A stretch of 64,000 bases of DNA from Tubulanus polymorphus (taxonomy: Eukaryota > Nemertea > Palaeonemertea > Tubulaniformes > Tubulanidae), in NCBI RefSeq assembly GCF_964204645.1, contig NC_134026.1, positions 22,524,650-22,588,649 of the forward strand. The letters are read 5' to 3'. Each line of letters opens with the position of its first letter. The stretch's first letter is position 1. The notes under the pieces are model-generated. The model searched no databases, had not been told where the DNA came from, and was given only the letters and a program-made list of their open reading frames with translations. The translations under genes were made by a program, and so were the position numbers. This document shows, piece by piece, positions 47,846 to 63,422 of this stretch.

Positions 47846-47979
47846 TGGACTTTCAAAAACAACTAGTCCAACCACCATAGGCGTATAAACTATAAACAAG
47901 AGTTTATACGCCCATGGTCCAAACATAGACTCTAAAACAAAAAAGTCTATGGCCCAACCATGGACTCAATTGTCCATGG
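47846..47979. repeat. Four consecutive perfect hairpins
   Basis: Stems: TGGACT/AGTCCA (47846-47851 with 47865-47870), GGCGTATAAACT/AGTTTATACGCC (47880-47891 with 47901-47912), CATAGACT/AGTCTATG (47924-47931 with 47944-47951) and CCATGGAC/GTCCATGG (47958-47965 with 47972-47979). Each stem has a different sequence. A-rich loops of 6-13 bases close them, and CCA-containing linkers of about 10 bases separate them. Confidence 0.8.
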
Positions 47980-48827
47980 CCCCCGCACTAAAACAAGAGA
48001 TAACCCTGGCCAAATACTCTGGAAAGCGTAGGATTAAGTAATCAATCTAATTTACATTTTTACATCATTTTATTTCACATATCAAATTATTAACTTTTAG
48101 CTTATTTTCTCAAATTTTAATAGTAATTTTATTTCTATTGAAAATGTACTATGTATGAAATTGTACTAACTTTAAAACCACAAAAGTTACATGTAAGGTA
48201 TTTATAAGTCTTTATATATGATACATTTCCACTACAGCTGATTTATACAACTTGCATCAATAGGAAAATAACAAAAATACACAAAGAATTGTAAACCTGA
48301 TTATACCTAAATGACAGGTATTTATGTACTCGAGGAAGTGCCTCAGTCATTTACAAAAACATGACCTGTATTTAGAAAAAGTCTCCAATATAAAATATAA
48401 AAACATTAAAACCAGAGATAAAAACACAAATTCAAACTGGAAAGCTTATGATTAACTAAACAGTCTTTGATTAAATTTTCATCAACTTTATTTTACAAGA
48501 TAACTAGAGTTTTGCCACCTTTGCTCAGACATGATTAAATTGGTTATTTTCTCACATGTTACATTTAATACAAAGTATTTTGGAGGTATCCTCTTATATG
48601 CAATCAACAAGATAAAATTGTTCACCTGTCAATTTGAATACAGCTGGCACAATCTACTAATTAACACTTAATATCAATAACTTAAGTTTATAGCTGTTTT
48701 ACATTCTTTCTAAAAAGTAAAATGTATGTACCAGATTTTAGATAGTAAGTCTACCTCGTATAACAATCAACGGTCACAGCAGTGATTGAGCGTGGCTAGT
48801 TCATAGGACGGTCGATCTTTCATCACA

Positions 48828-48948
48828 GTTTATTCAAAGCATTCTATCATATCAGTTATTTTCTTTAAGTGTGTTCGATTTAGTTAAGGTTTATGGTTAT
48901 TTGTTTCTGTTCATTACAATAACCGAGTCCGATAGAATGCTTTGAATA
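48828..48948. repeat. Short inverted repeat
   Basis: TTATTCAAAGCATTCTATC near 48829 and its complement GATAGAATGCTTTGAATAA near 48930 flank about 80 bp. No coding content; probably a small foldback element. Confidence 0.6.
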
Positions 48949-49555
48949 ACAACAGAAAAAATCTCGGGTTTTCGCTATACTTAGGGAAGATTGTTAGGTT
49001 AACTCAACAGACCTATGAGTCCAATCTAGGTCTCGACGCGACCATTAACTCCTAGTGACTAACCTAACTTGACTTATCTATCGACCAAGGATCGAAGACC
49101 AATATCGTTAATAAATGGAGCTTAGCTTTTATTAGACTCTCACATTGCATAAAACGTCATAAAATAATATTCTTGAAAACACTATAACCAGACTGGTTTG
49201 AAAAAGGGTGATAAGTAAAAAAATCAATACTTTACTACAGAAGTCCGCTATTGTCTTTGGCGCTCCTGGATCTCAGTGTTTATAACATGCACTATTGTCT
49301 TTGCTGCTTTTAAAACAGTGTTCATCCTGATTCAGTGTTTGAGATACGGTAATCCATTAGCATTGTCGCTCGAATCAGTGTTTATAAGATTCACTATTGT
49401 CTCTGCTGCTCCTGGTAAAATGTTTTATAGAAATCAACCACCAATTGTAGAAGAATCCATCGTTGAGTGATTAATCTGTCGCTGGCTCCTCAGCTTATCA
49501 CCTGGGCTTCGGCAGTTTTCATCAGCAAATGGGTCACTCAGTATTCATCTACTTG

Positions 49556-50720
49556 TAGATTTTCTGATGAGTAGTTGATCTCAAGCTGAGCTTTTCTTAT
49601 AGTTGAAATTTAGCTGCAATGATTAAAAGAAGATATCCCGTAATGACAAAATATTTCAATAAGAATTGTTCGTAATAATTTCATGTATATCAAGTTACCT
49701 TTTATGATTGCTTGGTTCGTAATCGGCGTGGATGATCTAAGTTGGTTGGTTAAATGAGTTGGATTCTAATTGGCCTCATCTGTATGCTGTTCCAGTTGGT
49801 TGATTTTGATGATGAATAGTTGATCTCAAGCTGGGTTTTTTCTTATAGTTGAAATTGAGCTACAATGATTAAAAGAAGATATCCTGTAATGACAAAATAT
49901 TTCATTTAGAATTTATCGCAATAATTCCATATATATTAAGTAACCTTTTGTGATTGCTGGGTTCATTATCGGCGAGGGTCTCCCAAGTTGGTTGTCTAAT
50001 TTTACATGATTTTTGTCGTTTTTCTGTGTAATTAGTCCGAAAGTTTACAAGGTTGAAGATAATTTTGTCGAATTTTAAATTTTTTTATAGTTTTCTCCGT
50101 GTAAAGTTTTTTCAAATCGGAAATCAAAGTACAGATATAGTTGTGTGATCGGCGGTCGATTTTACATAATTTTTCTTCGAAATCGATGTACTTCTTTGTC
50201 TTCTTAGGTTTCGTCGAAGCTGAAATGAATAAAAGGACAACATTCTGTAGTCAAACATTTCTTCATTAATCCTAATTAACATGTATATCAACTTGACTTT
50301 CAAGATTGCAGAGTTCAGCAGCGACTAGGATTTTCTTGACGGCGGTTAAATCTTCAGAATCACTTCTTTGTCTTCTTGGGTTTCATCGAAGCTGAAATGA
50401 ATAAAAGAACAACATTCTGTAGTCAAACATTTCTTCATTAATCCTAATTTACATGTATATCAACTTAACTTTCAAGATTGCAGAGTTCAGCAGCGACTAG
50501 GATTTTCTCGACGGCGGTTAAATCTTCAGAATCACTTCTTTGTCTTCTTGGGTTTCGTCGAAGCTGAAATTGAGTCAAAGAAAAACATTCTGTAGTCAGA
50601 CGTTTCTTCATCATTAATCCTAATTTACATGGGTATCAACTTAACTTTCAAGATTGCCGAGTTCAGTGTCATCATCTTCTGTCGTCTTGGGGCACCGTCG
50701 TCTTCTGGGGGAGTCCTGAA
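49556..50720. repeat. Diverged tandem repeat; 172-bp period in the right half
   Basis: Two older copies (about 49556-49745 and 49805-49995) share GTTGATCTCAAGCTG and GATTAAAAGAAGATATCC. Three younger copies start with CTTCTTTGTCTTCTT at 50191, 50363 and 50535, exactly 172 bp apart, with a truncated fourth near 50699. Each younger unit, on the minus strand, carries a TTTCAG acceptor followed by an open segment encoding FDETQEDKEVILKI. This could be repeated exon cassettes of an unseen minus-strand gene or simply a satellite-like repeat. Confidence 0.75.
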
Positions 50721-51202
50721 ATGAAAAAAAAACAGAGATAAAAACCTGGTACGGAACAAAACTAATGTCCGAAAGCGTCGGCTCCCCGGCGCCGGTCATG
50801 TGCAGAAGATACCAGAAAAAGAGTCAGCCAGGAATTCGCTGCCCTCTACACGCCCTCACACAGAACGCGAAAACCTGAATGACAACGCCTCACGTTCACC
50901 ATCTAACCACCAGGATGAACTGGGCGACGTAAGTAACTGACAAACCTGTAAGATTGCTCGAAACACAAATAGCGCAGTACAACCAGCTTGCCCGAATTGA
51001 GATTCAGGATCTCAACTAGCACTCAAAGGCGTGACAAGAGACTTCATCCCTGCCCGAGGTGGTCACAAGGACTCAATGAAACTAGCACTCACAAGCCGAC
51101 AAGAGACTCGTACTTTATAAGTCGTATTTTCACATAAGTCGTATCAATTATAAATTCCAAATCTTCTGATTTCATTCAAAATACCTCGCGTAAGTCATAG
51201 CC

Positions 51203-51806
51203 TACGGAAGCCCCTAGGTGACATACGAGAAAACTTTTTCACAATTTCGACTTATTAAGTCGAATTTCGACATAATAAGTAGAATTTCGTGTTAATTAAG
51301 TCGAATTTCGACTTAATACGTCGAAATTCGACTTAATAAGTCGAATTTCGACTTAATAAGTCGAATTTCGACATAATAAGTCGAATTTCGTGTTAATTAA
51401 GTCGAATTTCGAGTTAATTAAGTCGAATTTCGAGTTTTATTTTCATGTCGAATTTCGACTTATTAAGTCGAAATTCGACTTAATTAACACGAAATTCTAC
51501 TTATTATGTCGAAATTCGACTTCGACTTATTATGTCGAAATTGGACTTATTAAGTCGAATTTCGAGATAATAAGTCGAATTTCGTGTTAATTAAGTCGAA
51601 TTTCGACTTATTAAGTCGAAATTCGACTTAATTAACACGAAATTCGACTTATTATCTCGAAATTCGACTTAATTAACACGAAATTCGACTTATTATCTCG
51701 AAATTCGACTTATTAAGTCGAAATTCGACTTATTATGTCGAAATTCGACTTAATAAGTCGAAATTATGAAAAAAATTATCTCTTATGTCACCTAGGGGCT
51801 TCCGTA
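51203..51806. mobile_element. Foldback element made of palindromic AAGTCGAAATTCGACTT units
   Basis: Perfect 23-bp terminal inverted repeats (TACGGAAGCCCCTAGGTGAC..., 51203-51225 and 51784-51806) are flanked by the 6-bp direct repeat ATAGCC (51197-51202 and 51807-51812). The interior, about 51237-51765, is a minisatellite of TTCGACTTAATAAGTCGAA-type units with TTAATTAACACGAA variants. Each unit is itself palindromic, and the left half is roughly the complement of the right. No transposase. Related TAAGTCGTATTT phrases flank it near 51115-51150 and 52020-52130. Confidence 0.88.
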
Positions 51807-53197
51807 ATAGCCCGATATGCCGGCAACAGATAAATAAAAAATACGCTACAATATTGTCTGTGTAAGTGTTTAGACTGTTACAATGTAACTTTCTTGGGGT
51901 AGGGCACGATATATAGGACCTGCACGGTCAGCTCGGGATACGACTGGGCCGGGGACTTAACCACGCTGGAACTTGAGAATCGTATATCGAATTTTCACGG
52001 GTTATTCGCGGAATTCGTATAAAACCACGACTTACAGATAACTCGTAAAAATATGACTTACACATAACTCGTACATCACGTAAGTCGTCGCAAAATCGTC
52101 AGTCCCGAGGGCTTCGACTTATGCGGGGTTGACTGTATATGGAATTGAATTTTTAGTCAGTTTTGCCAAGTCCTTCGCAATTATTTTCTCACAATATAGG
52201 CCTATGTTGTTTCATAAAAGGTAAACCCAGATAGTTAAGTAATATGTTATTAATAGTAATGAGTCACATCATTTTAAGTTGGCAATGATGAATGCTAGTT
52301 TTACGCTATGATGTCAATAAAGTAGTACGTAATTGTGCAAGCGGAAACTTCAATAGTTCATTATTTATTTATTTAACGTTCACACTATTTTCGTGGAGGT
52401 AATTGGAAATATGGCAACAACGGTTCAGAATGAAGATTACCCGGTATTCTGAATCCGGTCGTTCTTAGTTGCGATGATTTATTTAGGTACCGGTCGTTCT
52501 TAGAAAAGAGATAATTCTGAAATCAGTTTTTCATGAAGTAATCTCTATAAAAGGTAAGTAGGTTAGCGTCATCGATGATACATCGTCAGGTGCTGACACC
52601 TATTGACATCATTTGTAACTCAATGGCGGAAGTAAATGTGGGAGTATATGTCAAAATACAAATTGTTTTTGAATAAATCGAAGAATTACCAGCAGTGCTG
52701 GGTGTGTGAAGGTGCGATAATTATACAGATCTGAAAGTCTTAAACTGGGGCAATAGGAAGATGCGATAGTATAGAATGTAGTAGGCCTCTAGGCGCCGTT
52801 GGATATATGAATTAATTAGTTGCTAAAACTGTGCTGTCACTACTGTCAGTCAGTGTCAATTGACAATTGTCATGTCAGAGTACTGTCATAGGGATTTGAC
52901 TTAAAAAGTTTATAGTACCTAGGATACTGGGGTCAAAACTTTTTGTAACAAGTCCCTGTCTCAAAGTAGGCTAAATAAACCTACTGTAGAAGGCTGTTAG
53001 AACCATCGTTTTACTTTCATTTCTTCATAAATTACACATTGATTTAAGGCAAGGCTTAGGTCCAACAAATTTTTCTTTTCACTGGGAAAAATATTGTTTT
53101 CTAGGTCTCCTGAGTAGTTTGAAATCAAAACGAATTGATTGCATTGAAATACTACTACTACTGCTATAATCTGACGTACTACTACTGATCAATCATC

Positions 53198-56100
53198 ATG
53201 TCAAATTATAACCAAACTCGAGGATCCTACGAAGAGGGATTCACATCTTATCATTCAGGAGGTAAGTGACGGTTTTCTTAGTCCTCTATAAAGGCCTAGT
53301 CAAATCCGCCTGAACCACATTTTTCCTAGTGCTGTTTCTTTTTTGGCAGGTCGTGATAATGCAAATGATTTCAACAGATTATCTCAAGCTATTGGGTCGA
53401 ATATACAAAAAATTACACAAAATGGTAAGTGGAGGTGCTATGGAAAAAGGGTGAAATCCTATAATCCTGATTGGGCATATCTTATCCACAACCGCTCTCC
53501 CTATGAAGTTCATGCAAAACAGATCAAAATTGAGATGTTAAAATTGTAATTTGAACTAATGTCTTTTTCAACCTGACTTTAGAGCATTCCTGGTGGCCTA
53601 GCTCAGTCAGTTTTAGTCATACATACCTGATAGAAGTCTTATTAGGAACAGAATGCAATGGCAGCTGACCTAAAATATCGTTTTTTAATCCACTTTAAAA
53701 TAAACTGTATTGAAGGATATCCAAAAAATCTGCATTGAGAGGGGTTCATGAGAGAAAAGAGACTCCATGATTTGAAAGTTTAACAATATGTCTCCATGCC
53801 TACCAACTGAAGTTTGGTATGTAGGCATGGAAACATCTTGTTAAACTTTCAAATCATGGAGTCACTTCTCTTCATTTAACCCCTTTAAGTGAAGACTTTT
53901 TGGATATCCTTCAATACAGTTTCAAATGGGTTAAAAAATGATGATATCGGTCTGCCAGTCCTTTCTGGTCCTACTAAGACCTTTATCAGGTATGTACTAC
54001 CAAAAATGAACGAGCTAGGCCACCCGGAATGCTCTCAAGTCAGGTTGAAATAGACATTAGGCGCTGAAATCATTGGGAGCAAATTTTTTCTCGCAGTTTC
54101 TTCGGTGCAACGAATGGTTGGTCAAATCGGAACATCGCGTGATTCAGAACATCTGCGAGAAGAACTGTGAGTATCTAAAAACATTTATTTCTCTGATCGG
54201 TTGATTTTCGCTATCATTTGACCCTAGAAAAGGCAGAAATGATATGCCTACAATCAATAGTACCAGTATATAAGAAAATTAAAGAAATTCTGCAAGTCAT
54301 ATTTGGCTTAAACTATTGAAATCCAAAATGTGAGTTATAATTGTGTCTATATCATTTTGTCATCTGTACATTAGGCCTACCGTATATATTTTTAGCCACA
54401 AAATTGAACACTACACAAACCAACTTGCCAAAGATACAAATAAACAGTTGAGGGATATGGTTAATCTATCAGCTCCAGCATCATCATCAGAGCAGGTATA
54501 GTGTCAAATTTACCTATTGATAAACACCTTTTCGAGAACCAAGAGTGGCTGAAGGATTTCTTCTTACCCTCATCCTCACCCCTAGCAGATGAGGGTCTCA
54601 ACTGAAAGTGCTGTCTGCCGCTTCAAAAGCCAGTGAGGCCCGTCTGATTTCTAGGTCCTTCCCTTTTGCTAGGAGGGCTTTATAGAATTTCCCGCCAGAC
54701 CAAACAGGTACTATACAGATTCGAAAACAATGCTTGATGATCAGTTAGCTTATCACTATATAGTATCTAGTTAAGTTTCTTTGGCCTGTTTCGGCGTCCC
54801 GGAGTTAGAATTGTCATTAGAAAAAAAATCATTTATTCTTGAAGCGACAACGGAAAATGCAGAGGGAAAAACTCACCGATGATTTTTCAAAATCTTTGAA
54901 CAACTTTCAAGTGGCATTACGGAAAGCTGCTGAAAAAGAGAAAGAAAGCATTCGTCGAGCTAGAGTCAACTCAGGGTATGGACCAGTAAGTATATTTGGA
55001 TTTTGTATCTCAGTAATACGTATGAAATATTTTACATTGGATTTATTTTGGTTTGATTGATTTCAATTTGTTAATCGTTGCAGACAGATTTTGAAGGTCT
55101 CCGAAGTACGAGCGATGATCAGTTGATAGACATCGGGTATGTTATTTTAAAACGGGTAACAGAGGATTGTAGAGTTGGAAATTAATACTGAAGATCAATG
55201 AATTGATAGGCCTAGTTGAATGTATGGATTTGTTTCGTTTAGACGCAGCAGCACTTCACAAACTCAGCAAGTTCTGCAAATGGAAGAAGACGTCAATTTA
55301 CAGTTAATTCAAGAAAGGGAAGAATCTGTTAAAAAGTTAGAAGTGAGTTAGAACTATTTATATGGAATCAATGACCCCTTGATATTTACAATATCTTGAC
55401 GTGTAATTTCTTCTTTTTTCCGACAGAGTGATATTATTGGCTTGAATGACATTTTCAAAGAACTGGGCATGTTAGTTCATGAACAAGGAGAGGTTATAGG
55501 TAAGACAAAGAATGACTGGTGGTCAATTTTAATTTTCGTTGCAAAAAATGTTTTTGGACAACTAATTATAAACTTAAATTAGCTATATTGTGTTAAACAT
55601 GCATATTACAAGCTACATAGTCCTGCCTTCTATAATGAAAAATATGTGTGTGGTATTGTAAATTACAGATAGTATCGAAGCAAACGTTGAAAATGCTCAA
55701 ATTCATGTACAAGAAGGAAACACGCAGTTAGAAAAAGCAAGAGATTATCAGGTACATTTTCATATTTGATTTCCACTATTGAAATCTTTGAAAAGTCACT
55801 GTGTAAGAGTAGATAGATATGCTGGTGGCATGTATTTCTAATCTAAACATACTAACTTTCGTGTATTTGGTTAATTCTATTTTCAAATTATTAATAGAAT
55901 ATCATTTTTAGCCCATTTAGGACTTATAGAATCCCAGTGTATATCTTCCCTAGACATATCTGCTGCCCAAAAACTAATCCAGTCAGATTCAAGGTGGCCA
56001 ACTGGTGGCCATCGTTTTTCGCCAAAATCAGCACTTTTTACAGATTTTTGGGAAAGTTTTCAAGGGAAATTTTGAAGATGCTTCAATCAATTATCTTGAT

Positions 56101-57283
56101 CTTTCCTATGTGTATGTATCCTAGGGCCCATCCGCATAAGAAAAATTGGGTTGATCGGCACAAGATTGCTGTCCTATGACTTTTCTTTTTTGGCCAAAAA
56201 TTTCAATGAAATCCGTAATGGGTGTACTTTGGGGAGGGACCTTTAACATTTCAATCAGTCAATTTTCATGCAATTGGTAGCCATCTTATTGTCATCGGTC
56301 CTCATTCGCAGATGAAAAAAGGTTTTTTGGAGGAAAATATCAACAGGTTTTAACTTAGTGTTGATATTTGATAATTGTTAGTACTGTCATAGGATACATC
56401 TCTTCACATGGAATTGGTATCATCCAGGTTTTGTTCTCACTACCAGAGGAGTGGAATATTGAATTCTATTTCTTTTATATTGGTACTGATGCATATTTTG
56501 TTACGTAGCTCATCTCATGTTCTATGAGTATGGCGTGTTTCAAGGTAGTTGGTTTCTGTATATGTACACCAGGGGTGTTGAATATTGAAAGTGTCAGATT
56601 GTTGAGCATTTCGAACCACTTCCCAAGTAGGCATAGAGTCCCTGGACCCTTAGTTTATTTACTAGTTGACACTGTTGAATATTTGCGTTGGTTTTTTTTG
56701 TCACGGCATGTATTGTTTGTTTGTATGTTTAGTTAGTCTGTTTGTACTTGATTTTTTCCTTGTTTCCTCTGTGCATTTCAGTCAAGTGCGCGGAGAAAGA
56801 AGTGCATCCTTGTTTTGATTCTGTTAGCCATATTAATTGTTATCGGTGTAATCATCGGTATAGTTTACGGAACAAAAAGTGGTGGAAAATAAATCAAAGG
56901 TAGAGATCAAGAAATTAGTTTAATGATTTAGATAAACGAATTGCAGCCAACATGAGATGATTGACTCTAATATAGTCAATATTATTGCAAAGACAATGGC
57001 TTCAGCCTGAGAATTTGACTGAAACCATTAAGTAAAAGTACACTTTCACAACAGCACCTAGAGCAAAAATGGGATTTAGGTTTAGTCAATGTCGGTCATG
57101 AAATTGTGGTGAAAATGTCTTGGAATTTCAAGCCCCGAAAAAACCTCCATATTTGATACGTGTATTTGATACGATTCTATTTTTCAGAAACGCTATCGAA
57201 AGAGAATATTCATCATTATTGCAGTTCTTGTCATCGTGATAACGATTTTGGCGCTCATCATCTGGGGGGCGACAAAAAACTAG
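53198..57283 (+). CDS. Syntaxin 7/12-like endosomal Qa-SNARE with two alternative C-terminal anchor exons
   Basis: Syntaxin 7 and 12/13 drive endosome and lysosome fusion. Coding exons 53198-53261, 53350-53424, 54097-54166, 54396-54495, 54845-54985, 55084-55136, 55243-55342, 55427-55499 and 55669-55751 are followed by either 56782-56892 (289 residues) or 57188-57283 (284 residues). All phases agree. The N-terminal Habc region (about 22-150) has [49 protein letters not shown] and [17 protein letters not shown] Ser-rich linker (SSTSQTQQ) precedes the SNARE motif, with [20 protein letters not shown] and [20 protein letters not shown]; the Q of HEQG is the zero-layer glutamine. The chain then runs into a membrane anchor. 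Human STX7 and STX12 are 261 and 276 residues. A MITE (53556-54060) lies in intron 2. Confidence 0.93.
53556..54060. mobile_element. Palindromic MITE, copy B
   Basis: A 505-bp element with inverted ends CTAATGTCTTTTTCAACCTG / CAGGTTGAAATAGACATTAG. Both arms carry GGCCTAGCTCAGTCA-like and CAATACAGTTT-like segments and meet at facing CATGCCTACC motifs near 53797-53830. It has the same family and length as copy A (18332-19756 without its insert). It lies in intron 2 of the syntaxin gene. Confidence 0.88.
56782..56892 (+). other. Syntaxin alternative last exon A (membrane anchor)
   Basis: Acceptor GCATTTCAG; encodes SSARRKKC followed by a 20-residue hydrophobic helix ([20 protein letters not shown]) and the tail YGTKSGGK, then TAA. 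It joins exon 55669-55751 in phase 0. The anchor resembles STX12 in the KKC-I-LVL start. Confidence 0.85.
57188..57283 (+). other. Syntaxin alternative last exon B (membrane anchor)
   Basis: Acceptor TTTTTCAG; encodes KRYRKRIF, a hydrophobic helix ([18 protein letters not shown]) and GATKN, then TAG. The phase is the same as exon A. The LIIWG ending resembles STX7. Exon A has its own stop, so use of B requires skipping A. Confidence 0.85.
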
Positions 57284-59932
57284 CAGCAACGTTACTGTAA
57301 TGGAGATAAATGCAAGTCGTTTCGTCATCAGAATTTTAATTTATTACAATATACTTCAAAAGAGGCTTCACGAATCCATTTTTGTTGGTTCCATTCTATC
57401 TAAGCTTGCTTCATGTTTTCTTGTTTATTGAATTGAATCCTCATTACTGTACAGTAAATAACAGATACACCTTTTCAAAGACTTTGATGTTATTTATGCT
57501 TGAATTAATGAAATTCTGTTTGGGACACTTGTGTAAATGCAGCATTACCATCATAGTTTTTACTGCATCAACCCTAGGATGGAAATATTTGGCTTTCCTT
57601 TGGCTATTGGTCTAGTGAAGATCGCAATGATAGAAGTAATTCAGTGCCACATCAGTGTGCAGACCTCTCCTGAGCAATGCAACATATCCATAGTTTACTA
57701 TGTTAACTATTGTAGGTAGGAGGCTTGGATGAATTTTGATGGTCCCCAAATATAATGATATTTCTAGTTCAAGACACCTTCCTGTATATATAAGGTATCA
57801 CTTTTTGACATATGTACATTTTCCTTGCACTTTCAATAATTTTTTCTTCAAAAATCATTGTTTACGCATTCCAATACAATATTCCTGTATTTTGCAATGA
57901 TTTAAAAAAAATGTTTTTACATAACTGGTATGCGTCTTTTGTGCTTGAAATGCATTTGGTTCTTGTTTTGTTAGTTGACAATTTGTTTGATTCAGCCTGT
58001 ACAACACGCACCATGGAGTTTCATATTTTGAATAATCTAATGTTTAAGAAACAATTAATTCGTATTTAATTTTGGAATGGGCTTCCACTATTTCAAGACT
58101 AACAATATTTCTACTAGTAGACTGTCACGCTCGGTCAAATTAGGACCGTTAGAATTCTACTGATTTGCCACAAAGATCAAGTTAAGAAGAGATAAGCGTT
58201 GATTAGTACATAGGTATCGAACAGTCTACTCTATTTTTGTGGTTTCTTAACCGCATTTGCTTGACTGTTATTTTAGGGATAAATATTTGAATGTGAACCT
58301 AGTAATGAAAAATACACTTACCCGGTATACAATGTATTTCAATGAGAATACTTTCAAAAATGTTCATTTTAATATTATTGGATGTTGTAGTGCCCAGTAC
58401 CAGCAATGTGCAAAGTAATGTACCATAATACGTAGAAAAAAGATTTGTGCTAAAATAAATCCTGCATATATGTTATATGTACATAATATTAATCATAAAT
58501 TACTAGAAGTAATTGAAAAATGCAGTTAGAATAATCGCCTCGATAAATAGCTACTTTGAGATCTCAATTCTGTCTCATTTTGAAGAAGTCCTAGGACACC
58601 TGGTAGATAACCAACCCATAAATTCGTAGATGTATATACCTTTAATCTGCCTCTTAGCGTGAATCAGCGGGGTTGGGGCTGATTAGTTGGAATATTTGCG
58701 TAAGCGTACTTCGCTAACCCAGAAACTGTCACTAATTCATAGATTGTCGAAGCTAAAACGTAGATTCACCTATTCTATAGACTATACTAATAATAAAATA
58801 TTTGTCACAAAATCGTGTTGCCAACATTTTCTTAATGTGCTGTAAATTATCGAAGTAAAGGAATTGATAAATTTCTTTTCGAGTGAACGGCTATTTGTTG
58901 TTTATGTGTGTAATAATGAATAGTACTGGGCCAGTTTTATTGACCAAGAACTATTAGTCGAAGCTGAAATAACCTGGGAAGTTGAAACAACTATAAAAGT
59001 GGCCACTGTGTTTTATGCTAGACGAATAGAGCTTTCAATCTGTACATAATGTATAGCATTTTGTGGAAAAATAATATATAAATTGCGCAAATTGTAGGTC
59101 TATTAATTAAGAAGAATATAATAATTTATGTATATTATATTATGATGACAAATCACACAATAAAATTGAAGATGATGTATTGTTGAAATGAAATTTTATC
59201 ATATTTCTTATTTCTGTTTTCAAGCAGTAAGACTTATAGTAACTAGTTTCGACTCATTTTAAGGATTCAAAACTTAGTACACAACTACGAGACCTGAAGT
59301 GCCTAGAATACCATAGCTGCATATGTCATGATACGCAGCTATGACCAAGACTTCTGTTTATAGAGTACACAGTCATTAAGCTGTAGTCATAGCTTGCAGT
59401 ACTGTCTCATCAATTATTTATCCTAATTCTCCACTCCTCTGATAATGAGAATAACAGAAAACAAAATTCTTAACGCTAATTGATATTTATGATGATATTC
59501 ATTTATTTGGCTCATCTTAAATTGGTATAAAATCTAAGAGTATACATGTATACTACCCATATATAGCATATCAAAAAATATATTTACTTTCATCTCAAGT
59601 ACTGATACTGGAGTAAGACAAACATGGACGGAATATTTATTTGAAGCACTTATTTCATATTCTAACATAAAATAACAGATTTTATGACAAAGATGCTAGC
59701 TAAAACAGAAAAGCCTATCCTATACATGTATATCGATAAAATTTACATTTTTATGGTTTTACTTGGGTAAAACCCTATTATCAATCTGCCCCAATGCCTA
59801 CATACTACGATAGATAATTTAGCGGAGACAGAGATATAATATACATCATCATATTAGTAAAGCAGTTTGTTATATTAATACAGCAATGTAATCAAATGCA
59901 GTTTTTGACTGGTTCCACATCCATTCTGTCGA
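57284..59932. other. Convergent intergenic region / long 3' UTRs
   Basis: 2.6 kb between the syntaxin (+) and the C19orf44-like gene (-). An AATAAA near 59159 could end a long syntaxin 3' UTR; TTTATT near 59636 could serve the minus gene. AT-rich, with no recognised gene or clear repeat. Confidence 0.5.

Positions 59933-63422
<3,490 letters not shown>

Larger units (their letters stand above)
46152..53197. other. 7-kb gene-poor block dominated by repeats and palindromes
   Basis: Between WASHC5 and the syntaxin gene I find no convincing protein-coding gene. Notable contents, listed separately: a TTACG-unit fragment (46505-46645), a 13-C run near 47041, a second hammerhead-like motif near 47229, four serial hairpins (47846-47979), a short inverted repeat (48828/48928), a diverged tandem repeat (49556-50720) and a 600-bp foldback (51203-51806). 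An exon-like open frame ends at a donor at 50928. Confidence 0.6.
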
